Shown: positions 44,701 through 54,557 of the stretch, piece by piece
Position numbering within the stretch: the stretch's first letter is position 1
How the letters are laid out: every line of letters begins with the position of its first letter
DNA from: Larix kaempferi
Lineage: Eukaryota > Streptophyta > Pinopsida > Pinales > Pinaceae
Assembly: GCA_027924585.1 (NCBI GenBank)
Contig: BSBM01000436.1
Span: 8,509,001-8,573,000 of the forward strand
DNA: 64,000 nt
Direction of reading: 5' to 3'
Position numbers and translations under genes: made by a program
Notes under the pieces: model-generated
The model's database searches: none
The model's input: the letters and a program-made list of their open reading frames with translations, nothing else
What the model was told of the DNA's origin: nothing

Positions 44701-45408
44701 TTTCCATGAAATTTATTAATTCATACTTTTTATTTTTTTTCATTTTATATATCACACATATTCTTGCATTTGAATTAATTTGGATCTTTATTGAAAACCC
44801 TCTCCATTGGAATGAAAGTAGATAGGTCTCTAAAAGATAAATTTTTAAAACCATGTTTAGTGCCTATTAATCTTGTGATTAAGAGTTGAACAATAGCATC
44901 ACAAATTTGATAAGAAAGAGAGTGTTTAAATAAATCTTTTGAATTAAACTTTATTCACATTTTATTAAGACTTTATTAAGAAACAAGATGTTAGGAGACT
45001 GCTTTGGGAAAAAAACCAAGGGACTAGTCATATTAGAACTCTTCCCAACTTCCCCTCTTTTTCTTTTCTTTTTTTTTTCCATGAAAAAAAGATCACAACT
45101 TAGATTTTATTAGAATCGAACCACTTTGTTCATAGGAAAAAAAGCCATACATTTAAGTGTCTAGTTAAAGATAGCTATTCAGACCCTTCAATTTCATCTT
45201 AAAAAATATACATAGTATAATTATCCTAAGATTTGAAAAAACAAATGTCCGCGGGATGATGGCAAAATGTCATGATCCTCCCTTTTTCACTAAGGCCCAT
45301 TTTTATAGGCATAATTTAAAAATACATCCTAGGTCCTGGATCAAATTCCTTTATGCCATCTTTGTTAATTTCCCAGACTTGAGTTACTCCAGTAGTGAGC
45401 TAAAGTGC

Positions 45409-45790
45409 CTATTTCGACAAAAGGTCTGCTTCAATATTCCTCTCCCTATAAATGTGTTTGAAGGTAATATCTTCAAAAAGTACAAGTAATCTACAAATGC
45501 CATCATAGATTGGCCTAAGATATATATTCTTTGGTGACTTCCTGTCAAATAACCATGTTATGACCAGCAAAGAGTCCCCAATAACTTGCAGAACTTTCAC
45601 ACCAAGTAGGAAGGCAAATTTAATGACTTTGTAGGAAACTAATAATTCTACTTTGTTGTTTGTAGCTGATCCAATGTTTGCAGAGAGCTTGTAAATATGA
45701 CTATCAGTAATATGCAGCACTCCTCCAAGACCACGAATGGTGGGATGACCTTGGGAAGCTCCATCGAAAGTGCATTAGGGATTATTCTTG
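45409..45790 (-). pseudogene. RNase H domain fragment, catalytic residues kept
   Basis: A single open minus-strand frame from about 45777 to 45409. It has CTFDGASQGHPTIRGLGGVL (first Asp), ATNNKVELLVSYKVIKFAFL (Glu), VIGDSLLVI (second Asp) and HIYRERNIEADLLSK (fourth acidic residue). All four acidic positions of RNase HI are present in order over 120 residues with no stop, so this is the best-kept coding piece of the LINE fragments. The frame starts after a TAA and has no upstream reverse transcriptase on this strand, so it is a fragment of an element. Confidence 0.8.
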
Positions 45791-45799
45791 TCCCAAGTT

Positions 45800-46890
45800 A
45801 CCAAGGAATGATTATGTTGGGGATTAGATGAATATTTATGGGGGGAAATGGTCCATAATAGCAAGACTCTTTGCTATGTAGGAATGAGGTGGAATATACA
45901 TTTCTAAGCTTCCCCTCTTGTTCCCATTTAATATGTAATCTGTATCCTCCAATTGGCGCACTGGATATCTTCAATCAGTACGAGGTGTCTGCTCATCGAT
46001 GTGGAAGATGGTTGGGTTGTCTAGATGTGTCGTGGCTTGATGGCCTTCACCCTCCTCTCTCATCTCTTGATCCAAGATATTTTAAGCCAAACCATTATTT
46101 CTTCAAATACTTCATTATTTTAAAGATAATAATTCATTATTTATTATTAATTAAAAAACATTTATCTTTTTAATATCTTTTATTAGAAATATGATCTAAA
46201 CACTAATATGATATTATTAAGTTAAACAATCACTAGCCATTACCTGGGCGTCATGTTGCGTGTTCACCTAAACACCTTATTATTAATTGCATATTAACAT
46301 TGGTCAATGCATTTTGTAACATACCATTGTCTATCTACATTGACCCCTTGAGAGTAATGGCATGTTGCTTATCTTCATCAGAATTGTCCATTTTTTACAT
46401 ATCACTCTAAGGATTTAGAGTAATCTTTTCCAAACAATTTAAAATGATACAACCTACAATGTAACACACCACATATTTTTTTTATTAAATTATGCAATGA
46501 TGTGTGTTTATAGTTCATTATAAATCTTTTAATCAAAAGATATTATTTTTTAGAAAAACTGAGGCTCCATTAATGTAGTTACCAAAGAAACATTATTAAT
46601 GTAAGAAATAATGTAAAAACAAAACTATTTCCAAACTACTAAGTAAAACCTTTCTAAGTTAATAAAATCCTTGATTTAATAAAGCAACAAGTTATAACTA
46701 GATTTCAAACACTTCTTCTTACTAAAAAACCTCGGTGTTCCTTCAAGTTGATTTTCAAGGCAATACTTGACTTCATAAAAATTTCTACTTGAGCATGTCA
46801 TGTGCAGATTCGGGAGGAAGAGGATGTCTTGATCTAGGCTTATACTACATCTTGCAAATATTCTCCCAAAGCAAGGTATGTCTCACTTAA
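45800..46890. other. Gene-free AT-rich stretch
   Basis: Nothing recognised; low-complexity AT-rich tracts near 46120-46200 and 46470-46700. Confidence 0.45.
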
Positions 46891-46904
46891 CTCAAAAGCA
46901 GATA

Positions 46905-47800
46905 GAAGATATATTTTGTGGTGGTGCAAGATTGTTTGGAATTTCCATTGGCTTGGTTGGCGTTTTCTATGTAATTGTAGTGGAGAATTAAATTATCATT
47001 TTCCCATGGAGTGTGACTATACAAAGAAAGTGTGGAGAGAAGTGGAAGACATAATTGGTTTAGGGAATTTATGGACATGTTCGTTAGTTGAGGAAGTCTT
47101 GTGGTTAAGCCTTACAAATCCTTACCTCTAATTCTATGTTGGGAAATTTGGATTGCTAGGAAATCTTGTTTTTTTAGGGTAAATATTTTCCTATGTTTCG
47201 GTGTAACACTTTAGGTATCAACATTTTGAATAGATTCCCAAAGGAAAAACGTGACATTTTAGTCAAAATGCTTGAGATAGAGACCATTGAATGTGATTAT
47301 CCTTGGGAATATTTTGATAGGGATTCATAGGGTGAGCCTTGGGAATGTAGGGCTAGTGGTATTATCTTTTTATCTAAAAGCAATTGCATGAAATTCAAAG
47401 TAGGGCTAAGCAAGGGCATAGATAATTATGTTGAACTTATGACCCTCAAACTTCTATTGTTATTGGAAGGTGAGTAAGGGATCCAATGGTTACAAGTTTT
47501 TTCAACTTGATGAATGCCATTAAATGGATCAGGGTTAAACAAGAGTGCTAAAATTTCATGTTACTGCCTTTATTGGAGGAAATTAGAAGAGTTATGGAGC
47601 AATTCTCCCTCAATACTTACAATTATATATATCGTGAAAGGAATACTACAACATATGCCTTGTCAAAAGGAGTCCCCATGCTCTTTGGGGTTTGGCACAT
47701 TAAGAAAGATATGATGGACAGGTTGCAGGATACTACCATCCACCTTTTCATGAACCCCATCCTTAATGGAAGGCTCTGCGTACAACTAGATGCATCTTCA
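46905..47800 (+). pseudogene. LINE 3' end: zf-RVT and RNase H
   Basis: zf-RVT part (46916-47130): LNYHFPMECDYTKKVWREVE then GLGNLWTCSLVEEVLW, matching 'H....C.YT..VW.EVE...GL...W'. In another frame PLILCWEIWIARKSCFF follows (about 47120), the usual linker to RNase H. RNase H part (about 47310-47720): YFDRDS*GEPWECRASGIIF, then DNYVELMTLKLLLLLEGE, then MNAIKWIR, and YIYRERNTTTYALSKG. The final Asp is changed (TTTYALSK for TADALSK-like). At least four frameshifts or stops. Same order as the minus-strand LINE at 16.8-17.9 kb, but a different copy. Confidence 0.75.
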
Positions 47801-48092
47801 TAGACTTTAGATGGGATCCTGTAAATACCATTTTGTTGGTTTTTGGTTTCTAGTTTTATTTGTTGATATTTTGACATAGGATTTGTCCCTTAAAAATATG
47901 TTGGATGACTATAATATTTTGAAATCTACCTAGTTTGTGAAGGCTTGTGGGATCCCCTTCTTGGGAATATCCAAATGGATAGCGACTCAACCATCAACTA
48001 CAATGATCATTAGTAATTTTAAATGACTCGAATGGATTAGATTTGTGGCCTTATAACCTTTAAGTTGACAAACAAGTATCCTTCTATAGTTT

Positions 48093-48232
48093 AAATGATT
48101 GAATTAACCAACCCTTCTATACTTATATATATGGAAAATTTAATTTATTTAACATTATATAGTTCACTGATTGAATTAACCAACCCTTAATACTTACATA
48201 TATGGAAAATTTAATTTATTTAACATTATAAA
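48093..48232. repeat. Tandem duplication, about 71-bp unit
   Basis: 'gattgaattaaccaaccctt' and the next 50 bases ending 'ttaatttatttaacattata' occur at about 48098 and 48170 with few changes. Confidence 0.9.
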
Positions 48233-49260
48233 AATATTACGATAATAGCCAAAACAACTCATATATGTATCCAACATGAGTTGAAACAAATTTGCAAAAC
48301 ATGGTTCATTTTTTTGTCCATATATACCATAGTTACCAAATTTGGCTAAATAGACAAAATAAATTCAAAAATTATGGGATTCATTCGGTTCAGCCAAATT
48401 TTTTGTTGGTTCATATTCAATTCATTGTGACATGGGTTTGGAGGGAAGTAGGTATGGTTTATATTGAAAGTGATTTTGGATATTCACTATTAAACTTTGT
48501 TGAACGGCGCAACCCTAGGTGATAATTTCCTTCCCTATTTGCAGTAATTTCTCATTGTTGAACCTTTTTCCATTCGAATATCTTTTACACTTGTTATCTG
48601 TGTTCCTCATCCCTTCAATAATATGAATTACACTATCCAAACCGGATACTTTATAGAACCAACAATCCAGATGATATTACAATTTAGAGGCTCCTTCTCA
48701 CAGATATAAATAACAATATCTGTGTGTAATATGTAAGATCACTTTGAACCATTGGAGAGCTTGTTCTAGCATCTCCACTAACATACGGGCCCGATGTAGA
48801 GGCAACATCCATTTGTTTGGTCCCATATCCAACCGTAGTTTGAATGCCAGTAACAGTGGCGAAGGCAACTAGAGTATCAAGAGAAATTATAAAGGCAATA
48901 GTAGGGAGACCGATCGATAGGTAGTTGGAGTTGTTCCAGCATCACCAGTAGTTGCAATCCCAGTTCCATATCCAAATCGAGCAGAACCCAGAGCTTTTGT
49001 TTACATATTACTTATTAGTGAAGAGAAAGATACAATAGTTGTATTTCAGGTCAATGAATATATAGAGAGAGATATATATATATATATATTCTTGAATTTG
49101 GGATATAATGTTAAAATTTTGTTTGAAATTTTTGTCAAATTGTAAATTGTATAGACAAATTATTTTCATAACTTGGTAACTATGATTTATATGAAACATT
49201 AGTTGAATAAAATCTGGGAAACATGGCTTTTTTTGGTCCATTGGCATAAGACTACTCCCA

Positions 49261-49621
49261 TGTTGGCAGGAACAGTTAATCCCTCCCTCGTATACTTATC
49301 AAATCAAGTTATTGTCTACAATTCAGTAGCTGGTAATTTGATAAACTGGCCAGTAGCTGGTAATTTGATAAACTGGTATGTAGCTTGTAAGGATAAATTA
49401 GACATAGTAGAAGCCTCTAGAGAAGGCTCGACTTCTCTAGCTGAGAAGTGTATATAAACAACATTGTGTTATTTAAAATATGAGAATGTAACAATTTGTG
49501 GGAGAGTGAGCACTGAGTTTCAATAGAATTGGTCCTGTGATTATTTAGAAGAGTTGTAGCTCCGTGTCCTAACATATTTCTGAGTTTTGTTTATGACAAT
49601 GCTTAGATGTGCCCTCCAACA
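49261..49621 (+). repeat. LTR, 361 bp
   Basis: It starts TGTTGGCAGG and ends CCTCCAACA, with TGTTGG/CCAACA symmetry at the ends. A 27-base internal tandem duplication ('agtagctggtaatttgataaactgg') lies at 49326-49377. TATA-like tgtatataaaca is at about 49448. A primer-binding site follows two bases later, so this is a 5' LTR. The internal region after it is not recognisable. Confidence 0.75.
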
Positions 49622-49623
49622 AG

Positions 49624-49635
49624 TGGTATCAAAGC
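49624..49635 (+). other. Primer-binding site (tRNA-iMet, one mismatch)
   Basis: TGGTATCAAAGC differs from the initiator tRNA-Met complement at one base (A for G). The hairpin element begins 15 bases further on. Confidence 0.75.
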
Positions 49636-49650
49636 AGTGTTGTATCTTCA

Positions 49651-49913
49651 CACTACTCCACAAAGGGGGTATTAAGACAATATTTGTGTAAATTGTCTCA
49701 ACTTAAGACAAAAGAAAATTTGTGTATTGTCTTAAATATTGTCTTTAAGCAAGCATCTTAAACTATTGTCTTAAACTATTGTATTAAATTTAAGACAGAA
49801 ATGTAAGAGACTCGCTTAAAGACAATATTTAAGACAATACACAATTTTTCTTTGGTCTTAAGTTGAGACAATTTACACAAATATTGTCTTAATACCTCCT
49901 CTATGTAGTAGTG
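49651..49913. mobile_element. CACTA-ended hairpin MITE
   Basis: Starts CACTACTCCACA and ends ATGTAGTAGTG, with arms of about 105 bases that are nearly perfect inverted copies (shared 'gtattaagacaatatttgtg', 'aattgtctcaacttaagac'). CACTA termini suggest a deletion derivative of a CACTA-type element, but a 3-base target duplication is not seen (tca versus ata). A partial relative with the same right end lies at 61130-61327. Confidence 0.8.
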
Positions 49914-49924
49914 ATAGAATGCAA

Positions 49925-49995
49925 ATATTTATGATAGGGCATGGTGTAATCGAACCACCAATATTCTGCGATGCTCTACCATTGAGCTAGTACCT
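49925..49995 (-). other. tRNA-like remnant
   Basis: The minus strand reads TAGCTCAATGGTAGAGCATCG (D-arm like) followed by GGTGGTTCGATTACACC (T-arm like, 4-bp stem). The anticodon arm is too short and the acceptor stem does not pair, so this is a tRNA-derived remnant, not a functional gene. Confidence 0.4.
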
Positions 49996-49999
49996 TGCA

Positions 50000-51195
50000 A
50001 CTTCATATACAAGAAGAATATTTGTATTTTTTTTAGAGTTTTTTTAAAGCAATGAGCACAAGGAGCATGAAATACTCATTGTATTTCACTCATTAAACAT
50101 TAAATTATACTTATTTTAAATTTTAGATTAAAAAATTAAATTTATGATTGCTTAAAGTGTATTTTTTACTCAATACAATATAGAAAAGAGAATAAAATTT
50201 AAAGTTAAAAGCCAAACCATCTAATTTCTGATACAATAGTTGTATAACTAGAGATACACAGCTCTATGTCAATTACCAATATTTATTTGTCATTTTTGTA
50301 AATTTCATATGGCTTCTCATTGAGGAGAGGATTAAGTTAGATGAATAGTAACAATAGTAATCACCTAGACCTTAAAATATGAATTTTGTAGCAAAAGGTT
50401 AGCAAACCCTAACCAAGTTTTTCAGAGTTGGCCACTGGGTGAAGGTTGCATATCTTGCCTCAAACCTTGGCCTATTGGCTCATGAGATGTGTTAAGACAA
50501 CAATAGAATGATTTAGTATTATACTCAGAATAGGTTAGCCTTGATATGGAAGACAAGAGATTAAAGTTTGGTGATAATGTCTTCCAAGGTTTTGTTTATG
50601 CCACATGGATGGTACGTTAGAAAGATCATATATTTACATAAAAAGATTATATAAATAATGTGAAAATTTATAAAATCATTTGTTAAGTTTCACTAGCGTT
50701 GTTGGTATTCTAAGGGTTAAAGATAAAAAAAATCCAATCATGTTAAAGGTTGGTTGGTGAGAAGATTTTCTTAAAACAATAATATAAACAATATGAAAAA
50801 TTATAAAATCATCATTCAAATCTACAGTCTTGGTATTGAGGTGTTCCTTTTGTTATTGAGGTGTTCCTTTTTGTTAAACAACACTATTAGAAATTATAAA
50901 ACTTATTTTTAAATATATTAATGTAAAAAATAATCTTATGCTAAATGTAACGGAGTAAATACTTAAACCATGATGTTACTTGTTATGATACCTAACCATA
51001 TTAATTGCAATACACTACAAAGCTCCATATTTTGGAAAAAAAATTAAGACAAATATCTTCATTAAAAGTACTAAGGATACAAAATATTAAGTTCTCAATA
51101 TTAAAAGTATTAAGGATAGAGAGTGAAATTGTCTTTACATGTAATGTTACATAATAACATACCTAACAATGGCTGCAATTCAATATAAAATATAA
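50000..51195. other. Gene-free AT-rich stretch
   Basis: Nothing recognised. A small duplication 'ttattgaggtgttccttt' occurs at about 50833 and 50854. Confidence 0.45.
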
Positions 51196-51199
51196 AATC

Positions 51200-51305
51200 C
51201 ATGCCACATCAAATATAGCAATGTATAGCCACATGGAGATTTGACCCCAAGACCTTATGTTCACAACTTACAACACTCAACCACTTGAGCTGGCCCACCA
51301 AGCTT
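51200..51305 (-). repeat. tRNA-related SINE-like block
   Basis: The minus strand reads GGTGGGCCAGCTCAAGTGGTTGAG (A-box region, split here by its key CAGCTCAAGTGG) and then TTGGGGTCAAATCTCC (B-box like). Same family and same AT-rich neighbourhood as the block at 2110-2335. Confidence 0.5.
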
Positions 51306-51519
51306 ATATATTAAAAAATATATATATACAAATTATTTTAAAAACCAAATCCTTTAATCATAAATTAAATTTTCAAAGCAAAATCTCTATAAAAAAAATA
51401 CAACTTATTTTTTAAAGCCAAAAAAATTGTTAAAAAAGTATAGAAATGATTTTTGGACCAAATCTATTAAGATATGAAATTGAAATTCCGACATCTTAGA
51501 TTTCTGTAATGCTCAGTAA

Positions 51520-52637
51520 TAAATCAAAGTACAGAGAATAATCCGGATAACAATAGTTTTGAAGAAGTTCACCGATTTCTTCTCTCATTCATTCAAGATG
51601 AGGGGTTAGAGCTCAAAGTGCATCAAAATAAGGTTGGAGAATCATTTCTTTTTTAAGGAATGAGGGTCTTTATCAAGTCTGGCGGCACTGTAAAACTCAT
51701 AGCCCCTCTTAAAAGAATTCTTCATTCAAAAATACTCAATATGGACCCTGCTTTGGACAAACCAACTAAGGGGCCCTACTTATAACCAAGACGACAGAAG
51801 CAAATGAAATAATAGGATTTTTCAATAAAAGATTGAGGGTATATCTGTCCTCATATATTTGCAGTGATAATGCTTTTTCTCTGAAAAAGTTTTAGCAAAA
51901 TAAAATGCGGAAACGATGCATAGAATACTTAGCACATGTCTATAAAACAACCCTTAGCCAAATTAAAAGAAGGTTCGGTTCGAACTTAGAGAAGGAAAAC
52001 CCGCCCTTTCTTAATAATAAAAAATAGAGATAATTTTTTGAAAACTCCTGTTTCACTATAAGAAACGAATTAAAGGATTAAATCCTTTCAAAGAAATAAA
52101 AGGAAGTCGTACAAACCCCAAAGGGTAAGAGCAGGTATCTAGGCATGACGCTTTCCCTGAGCTTAAAAAACATGTACGTTCAAGACATCTAACGGATAAG
52201 CAGGGAAGTCAACCATTGACTTCACTATTGGTTTGTTGAATGACTTGAACGTACATATTTTTTAAGGATGACCTGACGCTTTTTCCCGCAGGAACATATT
52301 GGATTGAATTATTCTTGTATGAGAGATCCATTTTCAGTAATATGGAAAAAGGTGAGTTAACTAACGAAATAGAGATGGAACTTGATGCTTTTTAAAAAAG
52401 CGTAACCCTCTGCTGACCCGGAGCGGCCAGATGAGCGAAGGAGCACATTTCATTTTCTTGTTTCTTTCTTTTTCTAACCAAACTTTAGGCTTGGGGAGGT
52501 GAGTGAAAAATCTGTATAACGCAATTTAACCTGGTATCAAGTCACATTGAAAAGGAGTATTACCTCGTATCCATCAAAGTCGCAGTAGAAAGGACACATT
52601 GCTAATATCACTATGGGGTTAGCACTGCATAATCCCC
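51520..52637. other. Organelle-like (possibly mitochondrial) insert
   Basis: Composition shifts from the AT-rich flanks to a more even base use, with phrases such as 'aaaacccgccctttc', 'cccaaagggtaagagcagg' and 'cctctgctgacccggagcgg' that look like plant mitochondrial intergenic DNA. It holds a long imperfect hairpin: 'aaaaaacatgtacgttcaag' (about 52166-52185) and its complement at about 52243-52263. No organellar gene was recognised, so the origin is a suggestion only. The copia LTR starts abruptly at its right edge. Confidence 0.35.
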
Positions 52638-53234
52638 TGTTGATGTATGTGTAACTTCAGAATGTATTTCATCTATGTATTTCATATATAATTATTGTAC
52701 CCTTATTAGAGATGTGTTATTCCTCTATAAGGAAGTGTCGTCATGTGGATTGACAAGTGTCGCAAGTGTGTGTACTTGCCGATGGGTTATTAGACCACCA
52801 TGTGTGGGGTCGGCCCTGAAATATATATATTATATTGTGGATGTACCTATTTAGACAAGTCGGCCCCATAAGGTCACTGGGCAAACAGGTTAGTATAAAT
52901 AGAGATCAGGTGATCTCTATTTAGATCATTCGAAAAAGTACATCTCTCTCACTCAGAAAGTGGTGCACTAGTGAGGAGGAGGATCATCTGCTACTAGGAG
53001 ACTATCTCAGTGTATTTTGGTTGTACTTTGGTTGAGCCATTGCTCTCTCTATCTCTGAGGAAGTTGTGGGGTTTTTCACCTTAGGGTTTTCCCCATGGAA
53101 AATATGTGTCTCTTGTCTCTTATGCTTTTGATGCTTGTCATACTTATTGTGATTGTCATGCATTGATATACTGTATATGTTATTCTCTCAATAAAGATCC
53201 TAGAGTATTGTGAATTAATGCTCAAAATTTAACA
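52638..53234 (+). repeat. 5' LTR of copia element (element A)
   Basis: Starts TGTTGATGTATGTG and ends CTCAAAATTTAACA. TATA box tataaat at 52893-52899. It shares blocks with the 3' LTR ('gggttattagaccacca', 'gaggaagttgtggggttttt') but is clearly diverged, including a different 3' portion at 53119-53190. It thus does not look like the true partner of the 3' LTR. Confidence 0.9.
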
Positions 53235-53246
53235 TGGTATTAGAGC
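53235..53246 (+). other. Primer-binding site A (one mismatch)
   Basis: TGGTATTAGAGC directly after the LTR, one C-to-T change from the initiator tRNA-Met complement. Confidence 0.85.
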
Positions 53247-53808
53247 TAACCTGAGAAGAAGACATTTTGCAGTGACGAAAACTTGAGTTTCTTGTTTATT
53301 GGGTTTCTCTCCACAGATTTTGGAAAAGCAGTATAGTAGATTGACTCTACTCATCAAGGCGCATCTATCTGTCCAATCAGAATTCAATTCTGAGCATTTT
53401 CAAATTTGGCCCTAAAAATTAGGGTTTCCACAAAAATAGGAATTTCTGAAATCTGAAAACATAGCTGGAAGCTCCTTGCAAAAATCGAAGTTTAGAGCTT
53501 TGGATTGAGATTTTTGGCTGGGTAGATCTCCGAGAAACTCAAACCCTAATTCAGGGCTCTCCCTAGTGAACCCGGGAGGACAAAAAGACAAATCTGAAGG
53601 GTAAAGCTTTGTTGATCTCAAATTATGAATGCACCAGGCTGATCAACTCATCAAGGTGCATCTTTCTATCCTTTCAGAAATTTGAAATTCACATTTTGAA
53701 TTTTTACGGTTTTTTCGACAAACCCTAATCCAGGACCAGATCCAGTTTTCAGCATTTCAAGTGGTAAGACCTAAATCTTTTCTATTTCCATTTGAAGTAC
53801 TCTTTAAG

Positions 53809-53893
53809 ATGTCTCACCACACCAAGCTTGAGGATAAGCTTGAAGGGGCTGATAACTTCCGAGCTTGGAAGTATAGGATTGGGTTAATCCTGG
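53809..53893 (+). pseudogene. gag: Truncated gag start of element A
   Basis: The first 28 codons of Gag (MSHHTKLEDKLEGADNF...) match the start of the main gag at 54558 with three changes, then stop abruptly at 53893 where LTR sequence begins. The leader before it (53247-53808) is likewise a near copy of 54010-54557. Confidence 0.9.
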
Positions 53894-53997
53894 TCTCATG
53901 TGATTGCTTGTTGTGATTGATATGCTTGATATGTTGTACATGTTATTCTCTCAGTAAAGATGCTAGAGTATGTTGAATTAATGCTCAAAATCTAACA
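53894..53997 (+). repeat. Truncated LTR (last 104 bp) of element B
   Basis: From tctcatgtgattgcttgttg to ...CTCAAAATCTAACA it matches the end of the 3' LTR (60086-60189) at nearly every base. It is much less like the corresponding part of the 5' LTR. It is therefore the remnant of the original 5' LTR of the element that carries the pol gene. Confidence 0.9.
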
Positions 53998-54009
53998 TGG
54001 TATCAGAGC
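53998..54009 (+). other. Primer-binding site B
   Basis: TGGTATCAGAGC, a perfect initiator tRNA-Met primer site right after the truncated LTR. Confidence 0.9.
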
Positions 54010-54557
54010 TAACCTAAGAAGAAGACACTGTGCAGTTGCGGAAACCAGGGTTTCTTGTTTATTATGTTTCTCTCCACAGATTTTGGAAAGGCAGTAAGGT
54101 AGATTGACTCTACTCAGCAAGGTGCATCGTTCTGTCCAATCAGAATTCAATTCTGGGCACTTTCATTTTTGGCCCTAAAAATTAGGGTTTCCACAAAAAT
54201 AGGAATTTCTGACATCTGAGATCATAGCTGGAAGCTCCTTGGAAAAATCAAAGTTTAGAGCTTTGGATCGAACTTTTTGGTTGGGTGAAGCTCCGGGAAA
54301 CGCAAACCCTAATTCAGGGTCCTCCCGAGTGAATCCGAGAGATTGAAAAGCATTTCTGAAAGGTGAAACTTTACATTTTTCAAATTCTAAGTATACTAGG
54401 CTGATCAGCTCATCAAGGTGCATCTTTCTATCCTTTCAGAAGTTTGAATTTTTAGGGTTTCTTTAACAAACCCTAATCCGGGACCAGATCCAGTTTTCAG
54501 CAAATCAAGTGGTAAGACCTAAATCTTTTCTATTTCCATTTGAAGTACTCTTTAAAG

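Noticed and set aside
49925-49995. Functional tRNA gene
   Set aside because: D and T arms are recognisable, but the acceptor stem does not pair and the anticodon arm is too short.
52166-52263. Hairpin as a separate MITE
   Set aside because: Arms of only about 20 bases with a large loop and no terminal signature; kept as part of the organelle-like stretch.
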